Position numbers and translations under genes: made by a program | Shown here: positions 23,199-37,083 of the stretch, in pieces | Numbering within the stretch: the stretch's first letter is position 1 | How the letters are laid out: every line of letters begins with the position of its first letter | The notes under the pieces: model-generated | The model's input: the letters and a program-made list of their open reading frames with translations, nothing else | Database searches by the model: none | Told to the model about the DNA's origin: nothing | Assembly: GCA_012295275.1 (NCBI GenBank) | Contig: CM022676.1 | Coordinates: 16,627,501 to 16,691,500 of the forward strand | Source: Chrysomallon squamiferum | Lineage: Eukaryota; Mollusca; Gastropoda; Neomphalida; Peltospiridae | Length of the DNA stretch: 64,000 nucleotides | Direction: 5' to 3'

Positions 23199-23679
23199 AA
23201 AGAAGCATTTAACAGTGGCAGAAGAAGTAGTCACCAAACGAGTAGAGAAAAATAAAGAAGAAAGAAAACAAGTAATCACTATGATCAATTTGTTTTAATG
23301 TTTTCAAACGTACACGTATACGTATTATATATAAAGACACAGACATACAACCACACACAAATTACAAATAAATATAATATAATCGTAAAACTGGTACACA
23401 CAATCACCACAAATACAGGCTCACATATATCATAATTTACTTTGTGGTTCTCAATCAGTCAGAGTAAAAATTAATTTAAGTTGTTGGTTTTTGTTGGTTT
23501 TTATTATTATTTTACAGAGTTGTTCAAAGTAAACATTTTATAAGAAAAAACAAAAATCTCTTCCTCGCCAGTTTGTGCTTAAAAGAGTCACACAACAACT
23601 GCAGAGAAGATTCAGACGAGTATGCTGATAAAGACGGTGACGATGATGCTGATTATCTTGCTGCTGTTAAAAGTCACAC
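23199..23679. other. Non-coding 3' flank
   Basis: The start of this stretch (to about 23340) is shared with the copy at 44270-44411. The rest is AT-rich without an exon. Confidence 0.5.
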
Positions 23680-25066
23680 TGTGTGTTTCTATTAATACAT
23701 TTGTGTGTATATTCACACTGTATATTTCCAATAATACGTTTTTGTTGTTTTTAAAGTTACTCTGTATATTTCTCATAAATAATTTTTGTTTAAAGTTAAA
23801 TTGTATAATTCTTATCAGACAGTTTTTATAAAGTTACAATGCATATTTCTATTAATACGTGTTTTTGTTTGTATATTTTTACCATGTATATTTCTAATAA
23901 TAAGTTTAAAGTATCCCTTATGTTTTCTAATAATACGTGTTTAGTTTAAAGTTATCCTGTGTATTTTCTAATACTATGTTTTTGTTTAAAGTTATCCTGT
24001 ATATTTTCTAATACTATGTTTTTGTTTAAAGTTTCACTGTACATTTCTAATAATACATTTTTGTTTAAATTTACTCTGTATATTTCTGAAAGGCTTTTAT
24101 TTAAAATTGCACTGTATATTGCTAGTTTAATTTTTCATCGATTTGCACTGCATGGTTTTATTAATTAGTTTTTGTTTAAAGTTACAGTTCATATTTCTAA
24201 TAATACGTTGCTGTTTAAACTTACACTGTGTAATTCCAGAAACATATTTTTGGATAAAGTTGCACTGTATATTTCAAAAATGCGTTTTTTTGTGTGTGTG
24301 TGTGTGTGTTTTTTTGTTTTATTTGTTGTTGTTTTTCTGGGGTTTTTTTTGTATTTTTTTGTTGTTTTTGTTGTTATTGTTTTTGTTAAGTTCCACAGTA
24401 CCGTTCTAAAATCATTGCATATTTCTGAAAATAGGTTCTTTTTTAGCCATTTCATTATGTATTTCTAATAATGTTTTTTTGTTATTATTAATCGTACACT
24501 GCATATTTCTAACAATACGCTTAAGTGTGTTTAAAGATACCTACATACCATCAAAAATAGTTTAATTTTTGAACTTTCTCTGTATATTTCTAACAATATG
24601 TTTTTGTCTAATGTTGTACTATATAGTTCCAATAATACATTTGTATTTAAAGATACGTTGCCCATTTCTAATAATACATTTTTGTTTAAAGATACCACAT
24701 ACAATTCTAATAACACATTTTTATTTAATGTTGCATTACACATTCCTAATATGACATTTTTTGTTTAAGTTTCACCGTATGTTTCTAATAATAAGTTTTT
24801 GTTTAAAAATAACCATCTATATCTTTTAATAATACGTGTTTCCTTTAAAATTACCATGCATATTTCTAATAATACGTTTTTCCTTAAAGTTAACCTGTAT
24901 CTTTTCTAACAATACGTGTTTTGTTCAAAGTTATCCTGTATATTTTCCAATAATACGTTTACTGTGTATTTGTAATTATACGTTTTTATTTAAAATTACC
25001 ATTTCTAGTTTTCTGATAAGACGCTTTTGTTTAAAGTTTCGCTGTATATTTTTAATAATAAGTGTG

Positions 25067-25099
<33 letters not shown>

Positions 25100-25235
25100 T
25101 CCTGTATATTTTCTAATAATACGTTTTTAAAGTTATATCCTATATTTTCTAATTATAAGTTTTTGTTAAAACTTATCCTGAATATATTCTAAAAATACGT
25201 CCTTGTTTAAAGTTTCTCTGCACATTTCATAATAA
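23680..25235 (+). repeat. ~40-bp AT-rich minisatellite
   Basis: About 38 degenerate units follow the pattern GTTTTTGTTTAAAGTTACAC plus TGTATATTTCTAATAATAC, 38-42 bp each. Poly-T expansions interrupt some units (24290-24370 and 25065-25095). ORFs with the residues YFLILCFCLKLS are repeat translations. Confidence 0.9.
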
Positions 25236-26293
25236 ATCGTCTATTTATTTTTAAATGATGAAGCTATAGATTATTATGTAGACAAAAGTGGCATACAAAT
25301 ATATGTGTAACATATAACTGATTATACTAAACCAATTGAGTATCACTGTAGAGACCTGTTTTCACCAGTGATGTAATTCAGTCTTTAGTTGATTGTTTTG
25401 ACGTCCGCTAGATGAGGTGATATTTAAACAGCATCGACTTGAAGACGATAGCCATGCGAGAAGCACAACTGGATTAAGAAGGGCAGAACATTTTGTAAAT
25501 TTGATTGTTGTGGAAATGTTTAGGACATGTTGCTGTTACGGGCACATTTAGGTGAGATGTCGTTACACAACTCTTGTAGTAAGTAAAGAAAGGAAATTTG
25601 TTATAATGCTCATCACTGAGTTTTTATTTTTATTATATTCTATGTTGTTTTATTTATTTTCAATTGTATTTTGCTAAGACGACAAACAACAAAACTATAA
25701 GCATGTTTGCTGAACTGCAATATGTTCGGTGGATAATAATCAAGTCTCTTTTAAAACAATTATTGTTCTGTGCGATAATAACTCATCATCATTATAATTT
25801 ACTGTCCTCAAGTCCGAGAGTTTAGTGCATGTGTGTGCACAAAAAATCAACGCCACACATTTTTGTTACTAGACATTGTTTAATGAGAATCTTACTAGAC
25901 ATACTTAATCACAATTATATTAGATATACTTTAAGCAGAATCATAATAGACACAGTTAGTCACAATTTTACTAGACTGTAGTTGTAGCACATAAAATATA
26001 CCAACAAACACTGTATACTACACATGTAGACATAACAGAAGTATCGAACCCATATACATTTTTTTGGTTTGTTTCTTAAATGGCTCTAAAGGCGTTCTTG
26101 TATGAAAATGATAAAAAATATACATATTTAGCTATCTTTCCTGAATAAGAAAATTCAGTAATGGTGAATACGTGTTACAATATTTGTTCCTATATATGCA
26201 TATATGTGTGTATAGGTGTGTGTTTGTGTGTGATAAAAGTGACAAAATAAGCTCTTTCAATGTTTTAAGTAACCACATTAATAAAGAGATATA
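25236..26293. other. Non-coding, 3' flank of receptor gene A
   Basis: The stretch is AT-rich, with dispersed ACTAGAC-type short repeats at about 25865-25980. No exon is supported. It would hold the 3' UTR of gene A, but no clear poly(A) signal position was chosen. Confidence 0.5.
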
Positions 26294-26358
26294 TTAATTA
26301 TTTCGTCCATTATCATCGACAACAAGCACTTCATATACATTCGGTTCCGGACTGTTCC
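26294..26358 (-). CDS. Gene A last exon: tail with VYEVLV
   Basis: The acceptor TTGTAG just above 26358 leads into [20 protein letters not shown] and the stop at 26294-26296. The YEVL motif is the second YxxL of the ITAM-like pair. Confidence 0.75.
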
Positions 26359-28695
26359 CTACAAGAAATAAAAAAACATATATACGTATTTATGTTTCGT
26401 TTCAAAAACAGTAAGTCATACTTTAACAATTAAACGTAGAAGTAACAAAAAAACAACAACAACAGATTATTAAATAAAGTAATATATATGTGTGTATACA
26501 AATATATATATATACATACACGCACCTAAAAAATAAAAAATAATAAATATAAAAAACAGAAGTGACAGAGATAAAACAATGTCAAACGCGTTATACAGCC
26601 TAACTTCACCAGATTCTAATTTACAGAGCTATAAAGATAGAAATTGGTTTATGTTGTTTATAAAAGAAGCTCTCATACTGCACAAATATTAGTTTATAAA
26701 CACTCTGTATTTATCACTCACACATATTAAACTTTGCGTATCTGAGGAGATAATATAAATTAGATCTTATCTCATTAACGTCATGCAAAATAACTCACAC
26801 GTTCTTAGCCCAGTATATAAATGAAAACTTTTTTATATTATTATTATTTCATTATTACTTTTCTCCATTCTGTTTCATACTCCTATATTTTCTTGTTCAT
26901 TCATCACTACCTTTAGAAGCTTCTTTCATTCTTTCCTGATGTCTTAAAATGTATTGAACGAGCATAATCTAAACCGCTTTCATTAAAGTAAGGCGTCTTC
27001 CAATAAACATTTAGAAAATATTGCACTTACCAGGCTCAAAAGCAAGATTGTCGTACGTTCTAGACTGCTGTTCAGAAACGTTCCTGTGATTTGAAAGACA
27101 CACATGTTCTAAGTGGTAGTTTTTTTCAGTTTTAATTATAACATTTATAGTCTATAAATGTTATAATTAAAACTGAAAAAAACTATTCAGAATTAAAGAT
27201 TAAATGATTTATTTGTAATAATAGTAATAATAACAAAAAGAGCAATAACAAAAACAATAATAAGAACAATACAGTTATTGATTAACCAATTAAAATAAGA
27301 TACACATAGGAAACAGAGAGAAAAATAATATATATAACAAAATAAATAAATATGTATGTAATAGTACATTGCTGAATATTGTAACTGTGAATTGTTGGAT
27401 AATGACATAACATACATAAGTATTTACATATATAATACATACATAAAGGAAACACTATCAGACAACTAATTAAAATATCTCGGTTATATCTGCATTATTT
27501 ATATGAATAACGTTACATGAAATAAATGTAATCAGTCATTCTTCACGATGTCTACCGAAGTGTCAGTCATTTTATTTCGTCATTTTATGTGATATTGCTT
27601 TCTTGCACAGTTGAATATTTCTGTGTGAAAGACGACAAACAGGGGCACAGAGGCAGACGTCATATACATATCACATACAGACAGAAAGAAAAGCACACAT
27701 CACATAGAGACATATACACACATCACAGATAGATATACATATATACACAATGGTCATACAATATACACAAATAAACACACATACAAAGAGAAACAAATAG
27801 ATACAAGATATTGGATTCAGCTACAAGACAGGCGGATCGTCTGAACAGAAAACCGGGATCTAACTTGTGATGCACCGCTTCGTTCACTCTCTTAATGAAA
27901 ACTGGGTGGTCAAGATTGGACTTTGAAAGCAGCAAACATCATATCAGAAAGATCCCCTACTGGTGGATTACCATTACAGAATATGGTTATAAATGTTTAG
28001 TATAACGTATTCTTGACCTGCAAAGATCAGTTTTCTCACTTCGGAGAAAGATGTATTAATCAATCAACACATTTAAGATGCGTGGTGTAAAATTCAGTAA
28101 GATTGAGGACGACAGCCCAGTGTTGCCTCGAGAGTGAGAGCCTACGTCCAAAGCAGAATGTGTCATCACTCCCTTGATCATCAATAAACCAGTGGCTACT
28201 ACACAGAAATATTTGGACATCAATCGGGAATTACTTACTGTTACAGATTCACTGGTTGTAGAAACTCTGAACTGTGTTCGTTATTTAGAACTGAAAGCTT
28301 CATTTCAACACAAAAATAACCGACTGGAAAGGATATTTTATCAGTAGACTCTTAAGTTTCGTTTCCATAATAAATATATTCATTCATTTGTGAGCAATAA
28401 AATGTACAGTCGCTGTTATACATTAACACATATTCATCAACACATACACTGTTACAAAAATAATAAAGTATATTAATTCCTACTATGAGTCAGTGTTACC
28501 TTGTTTCATGCACATGTTCATCTTTTGCATTTCCTAAAAACAAAAATTTTAAATAAAAATTACAAGTACTGAAATAACAAACACACAAAACAAACAGAAA
28601 ATACTATGAGATGACCTGGTAAACAAATATCACAACATTTATTATATTAAATAATGGTAATTGATAAAAATATACCTTTAATTTTATTTTTATTA

Positions 28696-28764
<69 letters not shown>

Positions 28765-29547
28765 TTAATAAAAATAATAATTATAAGAAGAAGAATAATA
28801 AGAATGATGCTGATGAAGAAATTGCATATGTTTTCTATTTATCTCAAATTGTTTAACTAATACTCATTTTCCGATCTATCACTCTGTCACACATATATGC
28901 ACAGAGAGGAACATGCACTAGGACACAAGTATGCACTTTGAAACTAAAACAAACAGAAAGAAACAGTACGAACCTCTTCTCAGTCTACGACATATGAAAA
29001 TAGTTCCAATAACAAGAAGAGTTAATACGAGAATCCCCGATCCAGATCCAGCAGCGACTGCTATCAAATTATCATTAGACACGTCATCTGAAACAACAGT
29101 TGTTCATTTGAATACAGATATGTCATACAAACCAGTAGTGTTTGAATCATGTATCAACATATAGCCTAAAGGTATATGTATTACAAAACAGAAAATATAT
29201 AGAAATAAAGGTTTAAAATACGACAGATGTAAGTAAGGAAATAAATGTGAAAATGAGAAGAAACCAATTCTAAGTAAATGAAATGTAAGACTATTAATTA
29301 ATTTTGTAATGACTCCATCATTTGAAGTGGAATTACTTTTAATTTGATATCCTTAGACAACTAAATAAATCATAAATGTCATACTAAATATAATATAATA
29401 TTGTAAAAATAGTTCTGGTAAAAGCTAGTAAAGGAAAACATAAATACAAGGAGATGATCATTATCGTTATAAAGATAATTTATATCCAATATCAAGTGTA
29501 CAATTTGTTTTCAAATGTTCCAAATAAAACAAAAACAATATGGAAAA

Positions 29548-29594
<47 letters not shown>

Positions 29595-32500
29595 CAAAAC
29601 AATAAATAAAATTGAGCTCTCAGATAAATACGTATTAGAAACAAATAAAACGATATAATATTTACCTCTACAGGAAAAACAACAAGCACATTATAAATGC
29701 TATTAACGATTACTTATAGACAACGCGACGTGTACAATTTGTTTCCAAATATAGAAGTAAAAAATAAATAAATAATGATTTTTGCAAATTAAACCATGTA
29801 AACTGTTCCACTGCTATGATGGCAGAAAACAAATCAAATCATATCATACATAACTCTATGTAAATGTATTTTACTTCATTATTAATAGACTACCTGTCAT
29901 CAAAATAGCTCTCTCAACAGTAAAACCTTTAACTCCGTATTTGTTATAAGCCAAAATTCTCACAAAATACTTCGTGTCTGATTTCAGAGGCGCTATCACT
30001 GCTCTATGGGTTGTATGTAGACCACGTTCTAGAAATTTCTCTGTGACGTTGTTCCAGTGTGTTGACGTACTTTCTCTGTACTGTACAATGAATGTTTGCA
30101 CGATTCCGCCGTTAAATTCCTCTGTCCAAGACACTGAGATGCCAGAAGAGCTGATTTTCTTTATGTTCACATTGGAAGGAATCCTCGGTGGACCTTGTAG
30201 GCAAAAAAACAGTCAGGCTAATTAACTTTGATAAACATGACCATATGAGAAGAAGAAAGAAAAAATGTGAACATGTGTGTTTGTGTGTCTAAGCGTGTGA
30301 TTGTCTGTCGATGTGTATGTCTGTCTGTGTGTAATATATAGGTGTATGCAAGTTGCTTATTTTACGATTACTGATATTCTAATGTGTGTAAAAATAGCAG
30401 TTACATTTAACAACAAGCTGGACGCTTTGACTGACATCAGACTTGACGTTGTTTCCTGCTTCACAAGTGTAAAATCCTGTATCCAGACATCCAGCTTCAT
30501 TCCAGCTGTACTCCACTGACTTGGAGTTGTTCACTTCACGTAGAATCTGAGATCTGTTTAACAGTTTGATGTGAGCTGCTGGATTACTGTCAACTTCACA
30601 TCTCAGAGTCATGGGAGTCAGCTCATCAACTGTTAACTTTGTAGACTTCGAGTTCAACGTCAAAGATGTGATAGAAGTTCGGTCTGCAATGATAGAATAA
30701 ATGTACTAAATGTGACATCAACGATAATTGAGGTGCAAGATGAAACCAGTCAAAAACTAGTAATTAAAGGTTCAGTAGTGATAAATGCTCCAGAAAGCGG
30801 CAGTCGTTTTACTCCAAAAACAGTTATGTAAGTGTGTTTGTTGTGCAGATAACGACATTGTCTACAATGCTTTAACTTTCATTTTCGTTTACGACGAAAT
30901 TGGAATTAACAAGGAAAAAACGTGAGCAACGGAAAATATTATTTATATTGATTTAATTTAGGAAAGATATTTATAAATAATTGTTCGTTTGTTTCTCACA
31001 CAAGTACTTTTAATACGATATGTAACAGTGTCAGCACATCTACATCACTATCTACTCTGTCACCTTTCTCCAGTAGACTCTGAAGTTTTCTACTGAGGAA
31101 GTTAAAAATTTAACTTCTCACAGAACAAGCAAAAATTTGAAAAAAAAATTAAAAAAAAAAATATATAAAAAGACCAGGTTATGAACATTCAAAAAGAAAT
31201 CATGATAAAACCTACATGTATAAAGCGGACAGTAAAGAGGGAGGACAAATATATTCTACATACAGTTGTCACTCGTTTGTACTCATTAAGAGACATCTAA
31301 GTTCTTGACTGAATAATGTTAGAACTTGAGTCCAGAATAAAGAAACGCTACAATATAATTTACAATATGATAAAAACAAAATTGATTATTGTGAGTAGCC
31401 TATCCTTATTATAGATGAAACGTTACTGATTTGGAAGTGCATTCCTGTCAAAACGAGATAAAGATAAAATAATATGTTGTTTATAAAGTTGAAAAGCTGT
31501 AATAACTGTTTCAGTGCGAATGAGAAATAGCACAGAATTCATAAACTGTGTAAACAAAAGTACAAATTTGTTTTTCTTAATATTTATTTTACTTTTTCTA
31601 CTCTTTTTGACATACTATTTTTATATTTAAAATTGTAATATCATCTGTGAATGTGGACTTACAAAGAACTCTAAGCTGGAACTGGTTACTTCCTGAAAGT
31701 CCAGAACTACTTGCTGTACATGTAAATGTTTGTCCTGTCTGATTTCTGCTCACAAGACCAACAGTTAACTGAGAGCTGTTGACCAAATACTGATCTTCAC
31801 TTCTCCACGTGTAGACACAAGATGAGTCACAATCAGCCACACAGCTCACATTTAGAGTTTCTCCTTCAACAATGTTTCCTGGAGCTGAAGGAATGAAAGT
31901 AACAGAAAGGACTCGATCTACAAGTAGATAAATTAGTAAATGAATGAATGGATATATATATGAATAAAAAGGGAAAGAAGGAAAGAAATATTGTGCATCT
32001 TTGTAACAGGAAAAGAAATGTACATTTATAAACATTAGGATGAATCTTTTAGTTTCTGTTTGAACGGTACATTTACGAAGGAGTCCAACACATATATTAA
32101 TGCACCGTCATAAGTGAATTTTAGTTTTAATGCCTTACGAATAGAAGCAAGATATGTGATTAAAAATAAGAATAAGAATAGTTTTATAGAGCAGAATTTT
32201 GTTTAAAAATGATGACTAAATTTAGTATTGATCAGGGATTTAGTGTGTCTGAAAGTAGCTGGACAAGCAACTCTAATATGGAAAAGGAAACCACTTATTT
32301 ATTTCAATTTCTGATTTTAATGTGGTTTTTCAAATGTGTGATTAAAGAATCATGCTAATGAAATTGAAGTTTTGTTTGAGTTCTGCCTATAAAGAAACGC
32401 TGAACACAAGATACGATCGTTAACACACTATTATCATCATTACCTATGATTTATCTATGTAATAAATTTGTTTTCAGTTTTACAAGATAACACAACATAA

Positions 32501-34282
32501 CTGTCGATTTCTAAAATGATTATGGTAAAATAAACTATATAACTATTTTCCAGTCCCCAAGAGACTGGAAGCAAATAAAATGACACTGTATAGGAATGTG
32601 TGTCACCTCCTTATTAATACACGTACCTGTCATCAAAATATCTTTCTCATCTGTAAAACCTTTATTTCCGTATTTGTTATAAGCCAAAATCCTCAGAAGA
32701 TACTTCGTGTTTCTTTTCAGAAATTCTATCACTGTTCTATGCGTTCTGTGTAAACCAGTTTCTAAAAATTTCTCTGTGACGTTGTTCCAGTGTGTTGAGC
32801 TGTTTTCTCTGTACTGTACTATGAATGTTTGCACGAAGCCACCGTTAAATTCCTCTGTCCAAGACACTGAGATGGCAGAAGAGCTGATTCTCTTTATGTT
32901 CACATTGGAAGGAGGGCTGGGTGGACCTTGTAGGAAAATGACAGTCAGGCTCATTAACTTTGATAAACCTGACCATATTAGAAGAAATAAAAATATTGCG
33001 CTAGTGTATGTTTGTGTGTCTGAGCGTGTTTGTGTATGTGTGTCTGTATGTGTGTTGGTGTATATACTTATATACCAGTGTATGTAAGTTGCTTATTTTA
33101 CAATTACTGATATTCTAATGTGTGTAAAAAATAGCAGTTACATTTAACAACAAGCTGGACGCTTTGACTGACATCAGACTTGACGTTGTTTCCTGCTTCA
33201 CAAGTGTAAAATCCTGCATCCAGACACCCAGCTTCATTCCAGCTGTACTCCACTGACTTGGAGCTGTACACTTCACGTAGAATCTGAGATCTGTTTAACA
33301 GTTTGATGTGAGATGCTGGATTACTGTCAACTTCACATCTCAGAGTCATGTGAGTCAGCTCATCAACTGTTATCTGTGTAGAATTTGAGTTCAACCTCAA
33401 ATATGTAATAGAAGTTTGGTCTGCAATGACAGAAAACTATTTACTAAATGTGAAGTCACTGACTTTTGATCTGCAAAAATTTATCTTATTACGGTACAAG
33501 TAAACTGTGAAAAGATATTTTAAAAATCAGAAAAAAATAATGAACTTTCCAAAAAGCCGATTTCATGGTGTTGAATTCGAATCCAAGGTAAAGAAAAACT
33601 AGAATATAATTTAATTATGACTAGAAAAGAAATGATTGTGAAGGATAAATTCTTAATACAGATGAGATATTACTGGTGTGGAAATGTATGCCTATTACAG
33701 CGGAAAAGAAATGGTAAATGTTTATTTTTTTTAAAACTCTGCATAATGAATGCATAATTTTTTTTTTTTTTTTAAATGTTGAGTTTTTGTTTCAAATATA
33801 GTTTAAAAAAGGTAAAATATGTAAGCGAAAAATCTGAAGACACCATTGGATTTTATTTTAAAATATTTGTATATTTTATTAATATGCTTTTATTTAACAC
33901 ATATTTTGGCGAGACGAGTTAGAAATGTAAACCTGAGATGTGATGTTTATTTATTTATTTATTTATAGCATATTTGTATTTATAGTTGTAAGTTTATCTG
34001 TGAATCTGGAACTTACAGCGAACTCTAAGCTGGAACTCGTTACTTCCTGAAAGTCTATTATAACTTGTTGTACATGTAAATGTTTGTCCTGTCTGATTTC
34101 TGCTCACAGGACCAACAGTTAACTGAGAACTGTTAACCAAATACCGATCTCCACTTCTCCACGTGTAGACACAAGATGAGTCACAATTAGCCACACAGAA
34201 CACATTTAGAGTCTCCCCTTCAACAATGTTTCCTGGAGCTGAAGGAATGAAAGTAACAGAAAGGGCTCCGTCTACAAATACA

Positions 34283-34317
<35 letters not shown>

Positions 34318-35481
34318 ATGCATAAATACATAAACACATAAATAAATAGTATCATTATAACAGGAAATGAAAGATATGGTCTCAGAGTATTAATTTATTA
34401 TGGTCAGAAGAAAAAAAACAAGTGAATAAAAGCAATAATTCTTATTTCAAGTAAAGTTAGAAAAAAAAATTAAAATACAAATTAATTTGATATTTGCTGC
34501 GGGTTTAATGCATTTGAAGATAGCTTTTAAGTAAATGAGATAGATTTTTCATATGAACAGATGGAATTTCATACAGCTCTGCAGTATGTCCAGCCGTTAT
34601 AAAATACATACAGAAAATAAAAATAAATGGAAATACAAATTCTTGAATTAATTAATAAAAACTAAATATAGTCATAAGTAAAGAAAATCTTGGATCATAT
34701 AACGTAATGTATTCAATTGTTACTAGAGACTTCTAACGGATAATGACATTTGAGTGTAAGGATTCCCATCCGAATACTAATATAAAGACAGAATGTAAGA
34801 TGGTGATAAAACATGTGGATGAAATAAGTTAAGCTATTTTGTGAGAAGCTGATGATTACAAAATTAATTTTTTAAATATAATCTTTTGGGCAACATGCAT
34901 CACGTTTTGTAGCTGACAAACAGTTAAATTAAATAATATAAAGTAAAATAAAATGTCAAATGAAAACTGACATTGACAGCTGATACCAGCATCCTCAGAG
35001 TGACCACAGTTGTGTTTTCCCCAGCCACGAAATGAACACTTTTCAACACTGTCTTCATCTCCATCACATCTCAGATCATCAAGCCATATTTGTCCAGTTC
35101 CCTCTCCAAAGTGAGCACTTTGATATGATGTAGCATTAAACCTTAAATAAAATTAATATGCATTGTAAAATAAATAATATGTAGAGTAAAATTAATATTA
35201 TTTAACATGGTTTGCAGAACAGCTTCAACAGATCTTCTCGTAGTCCTGACGTTTTCAGAAGACATTTGTTACTTTGTAAGTGATTTCAACTATGTTTAAA
35301 ATGTATGCTTTGCTACCAAAAGGATAGTGTAAATATCGCCACCGAAATTTGATTATTCAAAGATGACTTGATTATATTTCCTATAACGCTCAAGATCATC
35401 ATTGCTAGAAATTACTACTGCTGTTACTTTTTGTTGTACTTGCTGTTGATGTTCTTTTTTTTTCTTCTTCCTCTCATAGCA

Positions 35482-35524
<43 letters not shown>

Positions 35525-35559
35525 GGTTTTTATATTTATTTTCTAATATTCTTCTTCTT

Positions 35560-35590
<31 letters not shown>

Positions 35591-37049
35591 TTATTATTAT
35601 TATTATTATTAACGATCCTCTCAAAAAGTATTTCACGTAAATATCATCACTAATTTTCATCATCAGTAAAACCAAATAAATTACATCTGTATAAAATATT
35701 CTCTTGCACAAACTCAGTAAGAAAGTAAGTAAGTAGGTAAATAAATGAAGCAGTTACCGACTAAATCCTAACATGTGACATAAAACAGAAGCATCTTTGT
35801 CATCAAAATCATCATCACAGATTGTTCCCCACGTCCCGTTTACTTGAATCTCAACTCGACCTTGTGTTGGTTTTCCTCTTCCATTCACTAACCGTACTGG
35901 TACTGAAATAATAACAGGTTTATATATGATCAGTCATTTTATAATAGTGCTAATTATTCAGAAAGAAAAAAAAAAGTCATATTTTACAGACACAAAGATC
36001 ATATCTTTGGTACAATATAAATACCAACATCGAACATCTGTTATGATTAACAAGCATTTTGATTATTTTTTTTAATGACAAACATTTTAATAGTACTAAT
36101 TTTAATAAAAACAAAATAAAAATAATAATAAAAATAATAATTATAATAATAATAATAATGAAATACTGAAAGGTTTAAATATGAACTGACACAGCCATGG
36201 TTAATATATAATTAATTAAATAATAATTCACACCGATTTTTTTATTCCATTTTACAAAATATTTAATTTCTTCCACCACTGGATACTTCTTTACGCCTAA
36301 GATCTCGTTTTAAAATACATATGTTTCTCTTTTTCTCAGTATTTTAATTTAGCAAATCCAAAGTCAGAATAGAAAATAGTGGTAAAGCTATTTTCTTTTC
36401 AGAAATAACAATCTGCTTTTATTATTGTAATACGGTACATATTTGGCAATTGTTATGTTGAACAGGATCAGATAATTCAGTGGTCTAAGATTTAAGTTTG
36501 ACTTTATTAGTACTTGAATGAACACACAGTATAAATCGTTTGAAGAAATAATTCATTTTCTTTTTAAATTAGGTATTTTCTACTTTAATGTATAATCAGC
36601 ATAGAAAGTAGTGACATGATCTTTTATTTGATAGAACTAACAGTCGTTTTTTATTTTATTTTTTTTATAAATATTATGCATAATTGACAATTATTATGAT
36701 TAACAGAACCAGACAATTAATCTTTATCAGTGCATTAATTAAAAGTTTTTAATGTGTCAAATATTTAAGTTTAGCTTTATTAGTGCCACATATATCGTTA
36801 AGTTTGAACTGAACTCGACCCTGTGTTGAAATACCTCCACTATTGACTAGCCTGAGACATACTGAAAACATAAACAAAATACTATAAAATTCCAAACTTA
36901 CGTTCCAGTTTACATATGCTATTTTTACAATACCATTACGATAGTGGATTTCTTCAAATTTCATTACATTCTGAAGGAAGGCTAGTGTTTAAAATTATTA
37001 AAGAGTACTATTATTATTATTATCATTATTATTATTGTTATTATTATTA

Positions 37050-37083
<34 letters not shown>

